NCBI GenBank assembly: GCA_024642765.1
Contig: JAHEAM010000230.1
Location: 1-6,342, forward strand
DNA length: 6,342 nucleotides
Origin: Planctomycetaceae bacterium
GTDB lineage: Bacteria > Planctomycetota > Planctomycetia > Pirellulales > Pirellulaceae
Direction: 5' to 3'
The notes under the pieces were generated by a model, which ran no database searches, was not told the DNA's origin, and saw nothing but the letters and a program-made list of their open reading frames with translations. How positions within the stretch are numbered: the first letter of the stretch is position 1; each line of letters begins with the position of its first letter. The translations under genes were made by a program, and so were the position numbers. Positions 1-5,360 of this stretch are shown here, piece by piece.

Positions 1-89
1 TTATAGCCATCCAGAGACAGAATATCTTCCATGTTGCGACGTGCGTCATCGTTATCTTCAACAATTAGAACTGAAAACTCATTTGCCAC
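1..89 (-). CDS. Receiver-domain protein, N-terminal 29 residues only (response regulator or hybrid kinase)
   Basis: Partial gene running off the left edge. From a GTG start at 89 it reads VANEFSVLIVEDNDDARRNM and continues to a DGY at the edge. The beta1 strand VLIVEDND with its acidic pair, followed by an RxxxxxIL helix, is the start of a CheY-type receiver domain. The start is well supported: AGGAA lies 6 nt upstream of the GTG. The gene lies 50 nt downstream of another receiver protein on the same strand, so the two are probably co-transcribed. What follows the receiver is outside the window. A receiver fused to a histidine kinase is common in this arrangement, but that is inference. Confidence 0.8.
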   Translation of the reverse strand, partial: MANEFSVLIVEDNDDARRNMEDILSLDGY

Positions 90-139
90 TCGTTGTTCCT
101 AAATATAAGAATCCAGATCACCTGTGCGGGGCAATATCG

Positions 140-550
140 CTATGATTTCATATCGCTGGCAATCGCTTCGTCGATCATCCCCAGTAATACCTTGACGTCA
201 ACTGGCTTGCGAATGACTCGCCAAGTACCTGCCTGCAATGCTCGAGCGACTCCATCATCGCCAGCATAGGCTGTGATCATGATTGCACGTAGGCTGGGGA
301 TCTTTTGCCTGATTTTCTCATAGAGCTCGATGCCATCCATGCCCGGCATTTTGAAATCAAGAAGGCAAAGGTCAAATCGACAATCGTCTGAATTACAATT
401 GGACTTGATTTGCTCCAATGCTCGTGAGCCATTGCATGCCGTTACTGTCCGATGGCCAATATCGGTCAAGATATCCGAAAGATTGGCCACAATGTCTGGG
501 TCGTCATCGACGATCAGGATTCGACGCGGTTTTGCTTGCATACGTTTCAT
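140..550 (-). CDS. Stand-alone receiver-domain response regulator
   Basis: CheY-like receiver of about 136 residues with no output domain, expected to accept a phosphoryl group from a histidine kinase in the cytoplasm and pass it on or act by protein contact. All key residues are present (numbered from the ATG at 550): the acidic patch in ILIVDDDPD (Asp15-17), the phospho-acceptor Asp65 in LLDFKMPGMDG, the switch Thr93 in IMITAY, and the conserved Lys115-Pro in VIRKPVD. The frame is open to an ATG at 595, which would add 15 residues (MRLSLSFAMC...) atypical of the family. I prefer the ATG at 550; an ATG at 541 is also possible. None of the three has a strong Shine-Dalgarno. The next gene downstream on the same strand is also a receiver protein, pointing to a phosphorelay or a kinase-regulator pair. 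Confidence 0.9.
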   Translation of the reverse strand: MKRMQAKPRRILIVDDDPDIVANLSDILTDIGHRTVTACNGSRALEQIKSNCNSDDCRFDLCLLDFKMPGMDGIELYEKIRQKIPSLRAIMITAYAGDDGVARALQAGTWRVIRKPVDVKVLLGMIDEAIASDMKS

Positions 551-595
551 TTGGAAAAAGCTTGAACACATCGCAAAGCTCAATGATAGCCTCAT

Positions 596-939
596 CTAAA
601 CTGATTGTAAATTTTTTGCTAGAGGCATGCTATGGCATGAGTGTCCAATCTCGCCGCATCCAAATTCGAAAACGAGGTCGCCCAGGCGTCGAATGCTAAC
701 TTGTTCTTGCTGTATCATTCACTCAACCAAAAAGAGTGGAGTTATTTCGGAATTTTGAGTGTTGTCACGCAACTCCAGGCGGTCAAAATTGGCAATACCG
801 TCAAAGACTACTGTTTGAAGTCCGATTCACAGACTTTCTTCGTGACATTGTACCGACCCACTTGACATCAAGGCGGAAATCAGGACACTAGGGCACTGTC
901 AAAAGGTGACCGTTTTTACGGTTTCCTGCAGGAAACTGC
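596..939. other. Intergenic region between receiver gene and tRNA-Lys, no supported gene
   Basis: It should contain the promoter of the leftward receiver operon, but I see no convincing -35/-10 pair. A small inverted repeat (CATGC, TATG, GCATG) lies at about 627-640. A 74-codon plus-strand frame from a GTG at 641 is open but has no ribosome binding site and no recognisable motif, so I do not call it a gene. The right part holds the possible tRNA promoter listed separately. Confidence 0.5.
862..889 (+). promoter_or_regulatory. Possible sigma70-type promoter for tRNA-Lys
   Basis: A perfect TTGACA (862-867) is followed after 16 nt by GACACT (884-889), a poor match (3 of 6) to TATAAT. Transcription would start near 896, about 44 nt before the tRNA, a normal leader for a tRNA precursor. 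The -35 is convincing, the -10 is not. Confidence 0.35.
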
Positions 940-1012
<73 letters not shown>

Positions 1013-1015
1013 TTC

Positions 1016-1052
1016 TTAAACCGCCGCGTTTGGTGGTGGTTTAAGTTCTTCA
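1016..1052 (+). terminator. Rho-independent-type terminator of the tRNA-Lys gene
   Basis: TTAAACCGCC (1016-1025) pairs with GGTGGTTTAA (1035-1044) over ten base pairs with one G-U, closing a 9-nt loop. GTTCTTC follows. The downstream tract is T-rich but interrupted, so termination could be partial. It sits 3 nt after the end of the tRNA. Confidence 0.55.
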
Positions 1053-1090
1053 AATATTCTTTCCATTTATTCTATTTGCGCCATTTTAGG

Positions 1091-1122
1091 TTGCGTAGCA
1101 ATCAGTTGGCGTTAGCAATCAG
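1091..1122. repeat. Imperfect tandem duplication, core TAGCAATCAG
   Basis: TTGCGTAGCAATCAG (1091-1105) is followed directly by TTGGCGTTAGCAATCAG (1106-1122). The copies are identical apart from two single-base insertions in the second. The core TAGCAATCAG is exact in both, 17 nt apart. Confidence 0.7.
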
Positions 1123-1148
1123 GTTAAGGTTGTGGCCATTCAGAGGTT

Positions 1149-1164
1149 GCTCCGATTGGCTCCG
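1149..1164. repeat. Short direct repeat, GCTCCG twice at 10-nt period
   Basis: GCTCCG occurs at 1149-1154 and again at 1159-1164, each preceded by TTG or ATTG. It is short and could be chance alone, but it lies between two longer tandem duplications. Confidence 0.35.
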
Positions 1165-1181
1165 TGTAAAGCAACGATTAA

Positions 1182-1221
1182 ATTGACCTCGACGCAATGG
1201 ATTTGACCTCGATGCAATGGA
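1182..1221. repeat. Tandem duplication, 20-nt unit, two copies
   Basis: TTGACCTCGACGCAATGGA (1183-1201) and TTGACCTCGATGCAATGGA (1203-1221) differ at one position (C/T) and repeat with a period of exactly 20 nt. The region is non-coding. It lies between the tRNA terminator and the outermost attC-like site. Confidence 0.8.
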
Positions 1222-1276
1222 CGGTGAAGTGATTTGCCGTTCGACGCCCGAATAAAAACTGCATTTGGCGGCTCCT

Positions 1277-1342
1277 ATACAACGATCTCGCCAAGCTCAA
1301 TACCACTGGTACGAACCTGCCATTGCCCGCGACTTGTTGCTA
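1277..1342 (-). other. attC-like recombination site, last of the array (after tautomerase gene)
   Basis: A 66-bp imperfect palindrome. On the plus strand the cores are ATACAAC (1277-1283) and GTTGCTA (1336-1342). Nested pairs are CAAC/GTTG (1280-1283, 1336-1339), TCGC/GCGA (1288-1291, 1329-1332) and CAAT/ATTG (1298-1301, 1322-1325). Read with the gene, AACAA appears at the left core as in the other sites. It begins 9 nt after the tautomerase stop codon. It is shorter than the 87-92 bp sites. Confidence 0.5.
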
Positions 1343-1351
1343 GTCAGCGGA

Positions 1352-1567
1352 TTAGCCCGCCGCCAGATTCTTGACGTCTTCGGTGCTTAGAGGAGTACCC
1401 CCAATTCCCCAGTCGCCACTTTTAACCTCTTCCACGACAACCCAGGTTACCGAACGCATGTTTTCTCCCTCAATCGAAACCATCGTGTCGGTTAGCTTAC
1501 GGATCATTTCCTGTTTTTGTTCCGACGTGAAAACACCCTCGATAACTTTTACGTTTACTAGCGGCAT
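1352..1567 (-). CDS. 4-oxalocrotonate tautomerase-family protein
   Basis: A 71-codon gene; after removal of Met the product is 70 residues starting PLVNVKVIEG, giving the N-terminal Pro1 that is the catalytic base of this family. The family fold is visible: a beta strand to residue 8, a helix (EQKQEMIRKLTDTM), a second strand VTWVVVEEV, then the hairpin DWGIGG. Trp52 sits where 4-OT has Phe50. Two arginines of classical 4-OT (Arg11, Arg39) are replaced by Val11 and Thr40, so the usual dicarboxylate substrate is unlikely. The real reaction is unknown. The start is secure: AGGAG (1576-1580) lies 8 nt before the ATG and Pro must be residue 2. The frame is open 21 codons further upstream, but that extension would bury Pro1. 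The gene stands alone between attC-like sites, with a leader of about 100 nt. Confidence 0.88.
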   Translation of the reverse strand: MPLVNVKVIEGVFTSEQKQEMIRKLTDTMVSIEGENMRSVTWVVVEEVKSGDWGIGGTPLSTEDVKNLAAG

Positions 1568-1665
1568 TGAAAATTCTCCTGTTTGTTTCGTTAAATTTGC
1601 GTTTGGGTTATTTAGTTTAAGTGCGTCCATCCGTGGAGGTAAGTCCAGGCCGAGTTATCATCATC

Positions 1666-1710
1666 GCGGAACGATTGAAATCACCGGTTTGCGGCAGCAG
1701 ATTGTTCTGT
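1666..1710 (-). other. Tentative short attC-like site (after the lipoprotein-type VOC gene)
   Basis: Plus-strand cores are GCGGAAC (1666-1672) and GTTCTGT (1704-1710). Nested pairs are GAAC/GTTC, AATC (1679-1682)/GATT (1700-1703) and CCG/CGG (1684-1686, 1692-1694). On the gene strand the left core reads GAACAATC, keeping the AACAA shared by other sites, and the right half reads CGGTGATTTCAATCGTTCC. At 45 bp it is shorter than typical attC sites (about 57 bp and up), so it may be truncated or the right core may be misplaced. Confidence 0.35.
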
Positions 1711-1727
1711 GACCATGCGTGTAGGGT

Positions 1728-2246
1728 TCAGAGTTGCCAAAGCCCTGCTTCAATTCCTCCCTGAAAATAGATGGCACAGGTACCATGGCCGGGAATCTTC
1801 ATAGGTGGAAGGGCAATCTCGGCCCCCAACTGCGCTGCAGCACCAACCGCGGCATCGATATCTTCAACAAGCATGTAGGCTCTCGTGACCGATTTTTCAC
1901 CATCATGCATGGGCGAACGAATCCCCATCATTCCACCTTCTGTCATTGGGGCGGTTCGAGCACCGCCCAAACTCTGGTCGGCATCACCGAACGTCACACC
2001 GTGTATTCCTGAGTAGAGCTCGCATGCGGCATCTACGTCCTTCGTTACAACTTCGAGGTAATGAACTCGCATGGATACTCCTTTTCTTGTGTAGCTGTCG
2101 ATCTTGGTAGTGTCAGGCAAATCGTGGCCCTCATCTGTCGCATTTTGTTTGTCGCGTGTGCATCCAAGAATTGGCACAGCGGTCATACAGGCCGCGGCCA
2201 ATGCGAAAGCGTTTCTCCGTGTGATTGAACGATTGGTTTGGGTCAT
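1728..2246 (-). CDS. VOC (glyoxalase/dioxygenase-fold) protein with Tat/lipoprotein-type leader
   Basis: A 172-residue product. Residues 1-29 look like an export signal: twin Arg in SITRRNAFALAAA, a hydrophobic core, then the lipobox-like PILGC with Cys29 as the possible lipidated residue. Residues 30-58 are a polar linker. Residues 59-172 form one complete VOC domain, from MRVHYLEVVTKDVDAACELY through MLVEDIDAAV and LPPMKIPGHGT to GLWQL at the end. The VOC fold binds metal and small substrates; the substrate here is not predictable. Start choice is ambiguous. The ATG at 2246 has no clear ribosome site but lies 24 nt after an attC-like core. The internal ATG at 2072 (Met59) has AGGAG 5 nt upstream and would give a cytoplasmic 114-residue protein. 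Both may be used. Confidence 0.85.
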   Translation of the reverse strand: MTQTNRSITRRNAFALAAACMTAVPILGCTRDKQNATDEGHDLPDTTKIDSYTRKGVSMRVHYLEVVTKDVDAACELYSGIHGVTFGDADQSLGGARTAPMTEGGMMGIRSPMHDGEKSVTRAYMLVEDIDAAVGAAAQLGAEIALPPMKIPGHGTCAIYFQGGIEAGLWQL

Positions 2247-2269
2247 GTCAGGTAGTCACAGAACGGACG

Positions 2270-2356
2270 AGATAACCGGGCGGCGATGGTCATCTTTCAA
2301 TTTTATAAAACCGTTGATTAGCCCCTTCGGTTCAACATATTGTTTCGCAGTTACGG
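2270..2356 (-). other. attC-like recombination site (after pseudopilin-like gene)
   Basis: An 87-bp imperfect inverted repeat. Plus-strand cores are AGATAAC (2270-2276) and GTTACGG (2350-2356). Inside are GCGA (2283-2286) with TCGC (2345-2348), CAAT (2298-2301) with ATTG (2339-2342), and AACCG (2309-2313) with CGGTT (2328-2332). All are nested in order with unequal spacers, as expected for a folded attC bottom strand. The left core lacks the immediate AACAA seen at most other sites (AACAA occurs 5 nt further in). It separates the two-gene membrane cassette from the lipoprotein-type VOC cassette. Confidence 0.55.
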
Positions 2357-2393
2357 TTTGACGTTCAACCAAGAATGTCAAACCCAAGTCGGC

Positions 2394-2828
2394 CTATTTT
2401 TCCTTCGCCGCGAACGAAAAATGATGCAATCCTGCCGGATGACTCCAGTCTGTTTCGCGATCGCGAGAATAATAACGATCCTCAATTCTCTCGAAAGCGA
2501 AATTAGCTGACAACTCGTAAGTTTTAGAATTCACGACGGCATATCCGTACGAGTCTCCGGTCTCAGGGTCTTGCAGAATATTCTTTTCAAGAACAAGCTC
2601 TTCCAATCCCGATGGCAATTCACCTTTGTCCTCAATATACCGATCAATTGCCCAGTGTATACGCTGTAAGTCACCGACCCGCGTTTTGTCGAATTCTTTT
2701 TTGCGAACCGTTTCAGGCAATCCAACAACTGAAATCGCCCACAGGCACACGCCAGCGACCAGCGTGAGCGAGGCAATTAGTAATATTATTTTTGGCCACT
2801 TGCTGCGGTCATCGATTTTTTCGACCAT
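2394..2828 (-). CDS. Membrane-anchored protein with pseudopilin-like (T2SG-type) extracytoplasmic domain
   Basis: A 144-residue product. A short cytoplasmic tail (MVEKIDDRSK) precedes one transmembrane helix (about 13-36). The outside domain has the layout seen after the helix in type II secretion major pseudopilins: RVGDLQRIHWAIDRYIEDKG (50-69), LPSGLEEL, then DPETGDSYGYAVVNSKTYEL (87-106). The prepilin peptidase cleavage motif of true pseudopilins (Gly before Phe-x4-Glu ahead of the helix) is absent, so this is a fixed membrane protein rather than a pilin. The ATG at 2828 is preceded by GGGGA about 8 nt upstream and lies 43 nt inside the end of the DUF5671-like gene, so translation is probably coupled. 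A role together with that protein is inferred; no function is known to me. Confidence 0.8.
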   Translation of the reverse strand: MVEKIDDRSKWPKIILLIASLTLVAGVCLWAISVVGLPETVRKKEFDKTRVGDLQRIHWAIDRYIEDKGELPSGLEELVLEKNILQDPETGDSYGYAVVNSKTYELSANFAFERIEDRYYSRDRETDWSHPAGLHHFSFAAKEK

Positions 2829-3463
2829 TCAATAGTTCCCCACCAGACATAAGCAAAAGCTCCACACATTACTGTAAACAGCACGATCGCCTTAAGCATT
2901 AAACGTATTGTCATTTCGCCCTCAAGAAGCCAATAAATCAATGTTGCGGCATCAATGAGAATCGTCATCACAATGACAAATAATGTTAAATACGTTAGCC
3001 AGCGCTGCACTCCCCCGCCAGCGACAGCCTTGCCGCTTCGGACGTCTCGCTGAATAAACCAGTTAAATAGCAAATACAACGGAAAAAACACCACGACTAG
3101 ACTCAACGCCAACCGAATCAAAGAGTAAGCCTCTTCCTCCCAAAATACCTGTGTCGCGTCTGGGATTGCGACGTCAATAAGACTAAACACCATAATGATG
3201 AAACAAACGGCCGAAACATACAGGCATGTAAATGCGGACAAGTGAAAGAACGCCTCTCGAGCCCCACCTTTTTCGCGTGACTTGGGAATCGGCAACTTAA
3301 GCGACACTGACGCAAGATAGTTGCAAATCTCTTTGTCTTTCCAGCCACTAGACAAAAGCAAATGACGAATCATCTCGTCGCTCATGTTCTGTTCATGTGC
3401 GTGCTTGATAAAGCATTCGACCTCATTACCAGGATCGTTAGTTGGATCTGTTGTGTTTTTCAC
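2786..3463 (-). CDS. DUF5671-like four-helix integral membrane protein
   Basis: A 225-residue product from GTG 3463. The N-terminus (17-50) is a soluble helical segment, FIKHAHEQNMSDEMIRHLLL then SGWKDKEICNYLA, a helix-turn-helix-like module often fused to such membrane domains. After a basic linker come four predicted membrane helices at about 74-97, 114-137, 157-180 and 188-208, with the family-like stretches LYVSAVCFIIMVFSLID and RWLTYLTLFVIVMTILIDAA. I recognise this as DUF5671-like; the function is unknown. GTG 3463 is preferred because GGAGG (3469-3473) lies 5 nt upstream; the frame is open to a TTG at 3511 that lacks any ribosome site. The stop overlaps the next gene by 43 nt. About 190 nt of non-coding leader separate the GTG from the preceding attC-like site. 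Confidence 0.82.
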   Translation of the reverse strand: MKNTTDPTNDPGNEVECFIKHAHEQNMSDEMIRHLLLSSGWKDKEICNYLASVSLKLPIPKSREKGGAREAFFHLSAFTCLYVSAVCFIIMVFSLIDVAIPDATQVFWEEEAYSLIRLALSLVVVFFPLYLLFNWFIQRDVRSGKAVAGGGVQRWLTYLTLFVIVMTILIDAATLIYWLLEGEMTIRLMLKAIVLFTVMCGAFAYVWWGTIEWSKKSMTAASGQK

Positions 3464-3654
3464 ATCGCCCTCCAGCCGTTTTGCCGTAACATCAATTATG
3501 CTGATGAGCAAATTTTGCGCCAGACAAAACCAGGAACGCCAAGCATGTTATCACTATCGGTTACATGGGCTTTCTCGGCACGAACTGTGCGGATTCAGTG
3601 CGTTTTCTGTGCTGGGCCAATCGGCAGTAAGCAAAAAGCAGAGTTTGATCGCGA

Positions 3655-3743
3655 CGATAACGGAAAAGATCACCAAGCCGCCGAATTGATTAAACTTCAG
3701 AACACGCGATTTCGGCAGATTTTCTTGCATCGGATTGTTATTA
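3655..3743 (-). other. attC-like recombination site (after VOC gene), well-formed
   Basis: An 89-bp imperfect palindrome. Plus-strand cores are CGATAAC (3655-3661) and GTTATTA (3737-3743). Nested inside are GAT (3668-3670) with ATC (3729-3731), CAAG (3674-3677) with CTTG (3724-3727), and GCCGAA (3680-3685) with TTCGGC (3711-3716), around a loop of about 25 nt. Bulges between blocks fit the extrahelical bases of attC. On the gene strand the left core reads ATAACAATCCGATG, nearly the same as at 4201-4292. It begins 18 nt after the VOC stop. GGTTAACAAAGC, which includes that stop, could be an alternative left core. Confidence 0.68.
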
Positions 3744-3760
3744 GACGGTGGTATGCTTTG

Positions 3761-4168
3761 TTAACCAGTTGGCATCGCGGACATGTCCATCCATTGTGCA
3801 CCCCAGATGTGACCGTCAGGATCAGCGAAGTCACGGCCATACATGAATCCATGGTCTTCAACGGGATTTATGTCAGAAGTCCCACCGTTTTCTGCCGCAG
3901 ATTTGTTCATTGCATCGACTTCATCTCGTGAAACGCAAGAAATATTGAGACAAACCTCACTCGAATTTTTTGGTGGAATTGGGCGGTCAGTAAATGTTCG
4001 CCATTTACTGTGGGTCAAAAGCATTACACTGATTGTCTCGCTCAAAACCATTAAGGCTGCGGTATCGTCTGTGCACTGTTGATTGCCAACGAATCCAAGA
4101 GCAGTATAAAAAGCCTTTGACGCAATCAGATCGGCGACGGGTAGGCTGACAGTAATCGTTCTAGACAT
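3761..4168 (-). CDS. VOC-family protein (glyoxalase/bleomycin-resistance fold), single domain
   Basis: A 135-residue product, the usual size for a one-domain VOC protein. The fold is clear: SLPVADLIASKAFYTALGF (8-26), the central VMLLTHSKWRTFT (48-60) and the C-terminal EDHGFMYGRDFADPDGHIW (104-122) followed by WMD. It resembles a large subgroup annotated as lactoylglutathione-lyase-like, but that activity is not shown. The position after GHIW, where a Glu metal ligand often sits in VOC enzymes, is Gly123, so classical metal-dependent activity is doubtful. The start ATG is 33 nt after the preceding attC-like right core, with a modest AAGGTGAG upstream. The stop lies 18 nt before the next site: a classic one-gene cassette. 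Confidence 0.9.
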   Translation of the reverse strand: MSRTITVSLPVADLIASKAFYTALGFVGNQQCTDDTAALMVLSETISVMLLTHSKWRTFTDRPIPPKNSSEVCLNISCVSRDEVDAMNKSAAENGGTSDINPVEDHGFMYGRDFADPDGHIWGAQWMDMSAMPTG

Positions 4169-4200
4169 TTATATGGTCTCACCTTGGATTGATTTCATTC

Positions 4201-4292
4201 GTATGACGGCAACGATCAACGAGCCGGAACGAAAGATCTAGACAATGAAAAGCATGCGCAAGTCCGGCCTCGCGTACATCGTATTGTTATGC
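4201..4292 (-). other. attC-like recombination site containing the stop codon of the orphan gene
   Basis: A 92-bp imperfect palindrome. Plus-strand cores are GTATGAC (4201-4207) and GTTATGC (4286-4292). Nested are CGAT (4213-4216) with ATCG (4278-4281), CGAG (4220-4223) with CTCG (4269-4272), and CCGGA (4224-4228) with TCCGG (4263-4267). The last two blocks are contiguous on one arm and split by a single C (4268) on the other, an attC-like extrahelical base. The right core has one mismatch to GTTATAC on the gene strand (GTCATAC). The left core GCATAAC holds the TAA stop of the upstream gene, a hallmark of cassette genes. Confidence 0.7.
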
Positions 4293-4544
4293 ATTCCGAA
4301 CGCTCAGCAACCAGGCAGAAGGATTATCTGCTGCATTTCTTATAGTAGTACTCAATCGTTTCCATGTCGACTCGGCGACTTTCCGCCAGGAAAGTGATTG
4401 ACGAACGAAACGCGATAGAATCAGGGCCGAAAAAGCGATAGAAAACGCAGTCTTGATCTTCTCGACCACGGTTGTCGTGGCCTGGGCATCCAATCCAACA
4501 CGGGGCTGATGATCGTTGAATCCCCACGTGAGTTGATTGTACAT
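4287..4544 (-). CDS. Orphan cassette gene, hypothetical 85-residue protein
   Basis: I do not recognise this product. From ATG 4544 it reads MYNQLTWGFNDHQPRVGLDA and ends SAWLLSVRNA. A central segment (about 27-48, VEKIKTAFSIAFSALILSRF) is amphipathic to hydrophobic and could be a helix or a weak membrane segment; the C-terminal third is basic. The main evidence that it is a gene is its position: the start is one nucleotide past the putative right core of the upstream site and the TAA falls within the left core GCATAAC of the downstream site. The frame is open to an ATG at 4586, but that start lies inside the upstream attC-like site. Another frame (4324-4527) is also open but has no such boundaries. 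There is no strong Shine-Dalgarno. Confidence 0.5.
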   Translation of the reverse strand: MYNQLTWGFNDHQPRVGLDAQATTTVVEKIKTAFSIAFSALILSRFVRQSLSWRKVAESTWKRLSTTIRNAADNPSAWLLSVRNA

Positions 4545-4545
4545 T

Positions 4546-4595
4546 CCATGTCGTCCGGCTACCGTCGCGACTTCGGTTGATAGCATTTGTTATGC
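4546..4595 (-). other. Probable attC-like site after aquaporin gene, right core uncertain
   Basis: The left core on the gene strand is GCATAACAAATGC (GTTATGC on plus, 4589-4595), matching the other sites, and lies 12 nt past the aquaporin stop. Plus-strand ACCG (4561-4564) pairs with CGGT (4574-4577), and GCT (4558-4560) pairs with AGC (4582-4584). The right core is degenerate: CCATGTC (4546-4552) fits the position, giving a compact 50-bp site. ATCCAAC (4493-4499) matches the core consensus better and would give 103 bp, but would run into the orphan gene. Confidence 0.42.
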
Positions 4596-4607
4596 ACTCT
4601 TTTCGAC

Positions 4608-5336
4608 TTAAGCCGTTTCCTCTGGTTCAAAACAAAACTTATAGATGAATCCTGCAATTGTCCCGCCGATCACTGGGGCAACCCAAAACAACCACAATTG
4701 CGTTAGCGCCCAGCCTTGCACAAAGACAGCTGGTCCGGTTGACCTCGCCGGATTTACTGACAAGTTGGTTACGGGTATGCCAATGAGATGAATCAACGTA
4801 AGCCCCAACCCGATAGCGATCGGAGCAAATCCCGCGGGGGCACGTCGATCTGTCGCACCGAGAATAATCATCAGAAACATGAACGTAAGGACGACTTCCG
4901 CGAGAAGGCAGGCTGTCAATGAGTATTGAGCAGGCGAATGTTCGCCGTATCCGTTCGATGCAAACCCATCTGCCAGGGAAAACCCTGCCTTGCCTGACGC
5001 GATGAAATACAGAGCAGCCGCACCTGCCACGCCTCCAACTACCTGCGATACAACATACGGGAGCAGTTCTTTCATCGGAAAACGCCCCCCGGCGACTAGC
5101 CCGGCTGATACCGCCGGATTAAGGTGGCAACCTGAAATGTGCCCTATGGCATAGGCCATAGTCAGAACAGTAAGCCCAAACGCAAACGCGACCCCCACAA
5201 AACCAATTCCAAGGTTAGTGGTCGTATCGCCGAGCGGGGCAGAGAAACTCGCCGCCAAAACGGCGCTTCCGCAACCACCAAACACGAGCCAGAATGTGCC
5301 GATGGTCTCGGCAGCACAGCGTTTACTCAAATGCAT
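4608..5336 (-). CDS. aqpZ: AqpZ-type aquaporin (water channel)
   Basis: A 242-residue inner-membrane channel of the MIP family with six membrane helices, expected to pass water. Both half-helix motifs are intact: NPA at 73-75 (HLNPAVS) and at 195-197 (SVNPARS). It follows E. coli AqpZ closely (GTFWLVFGGCGSAVLAA; FGLTVLTMAYAIGHISG; FASNGYGEHSP; FAPIAIGLGLTLIHLI). Selectivity-filter positions are Phe53, His183 and Arg198, as in AqpZ. The fourth, Thr183 in E. coli, is Leu192 here (VTNLSVNPAR), which may narrow the pore or alter selectivity. The first extracellular loop is several residues longer (FSAPLGDTTTN). ATG 5336 is chosen because GGGGA lies 6 nt upstream and the protein then aligns with the family; a TTG at 5354 is in frame. 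It starts 24 nt after an attC-like right core and ends 12 nt before the next site. Confidence 0.96.
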   Translation of the reverse strand: MHLSKRCAAETIGTFWLVFGGCGSAVLAASFSAPLGDTTTNLGIGFVGVAFAFGLTVLTMAYAIGHISGCHLNPAVSAGLVAGGRFPMKELLPYVVSQVVGGVAGAAALYFIASGKAGFSLADGFASNGYGEHSPAQYSLTACLLAEVVLTFMFLMIILGATDRRAPAGFAPIAIGLGLTLIHLIGIPVTNLSVNPARSTGPAVFVQGWALTQLWLFWVAPVIGGTIAGFIYKFCFEPEETA

Positions 5337-5360
5337 CTTGTTTCCCCAGGGCAAAAATGT

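Noticed and set aside
641..865. A 74-codon plus-strand frame between the receiver gene and tRNA-Lys
   Set aside because: GTG start without Shine-Dalgarno, no family resemblance, length within chance expectation.
1091..1221. Repeats next to the array considered as a CRISPR array or iteron origin
   Set aside because: Only two copies of each unit, different units, no regular spacers, and no cas or replication gene nearby.
3554..3730. A 58-codon minus-strand frame starting MQENLPKSRVLKF with one hydrophobic segment, resembling a small membrane protein
   Set aside because: Its ATG and first half lie inside the well-formed attC-like site 3655-3743, it has no ribosome binding site, and the hydrophobic stretch comes from reading the right core and following bases.
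3362..3931. A 189-codon plus-strand frame across the DUF5671 and VOC genes
   Set aside because: It is the antisense of two well-supported genes and one attC-like site; the translation is rich in Cys, Arg and His without any domain.
4324..4527. A 67-codon minus-strand frame overlapping the orphan cassette gene
   Set aside because: It does not fit the cassette boundaries, whereas the overlapping frame starts just after one core and stops inside the next. The product has no recognisable features.
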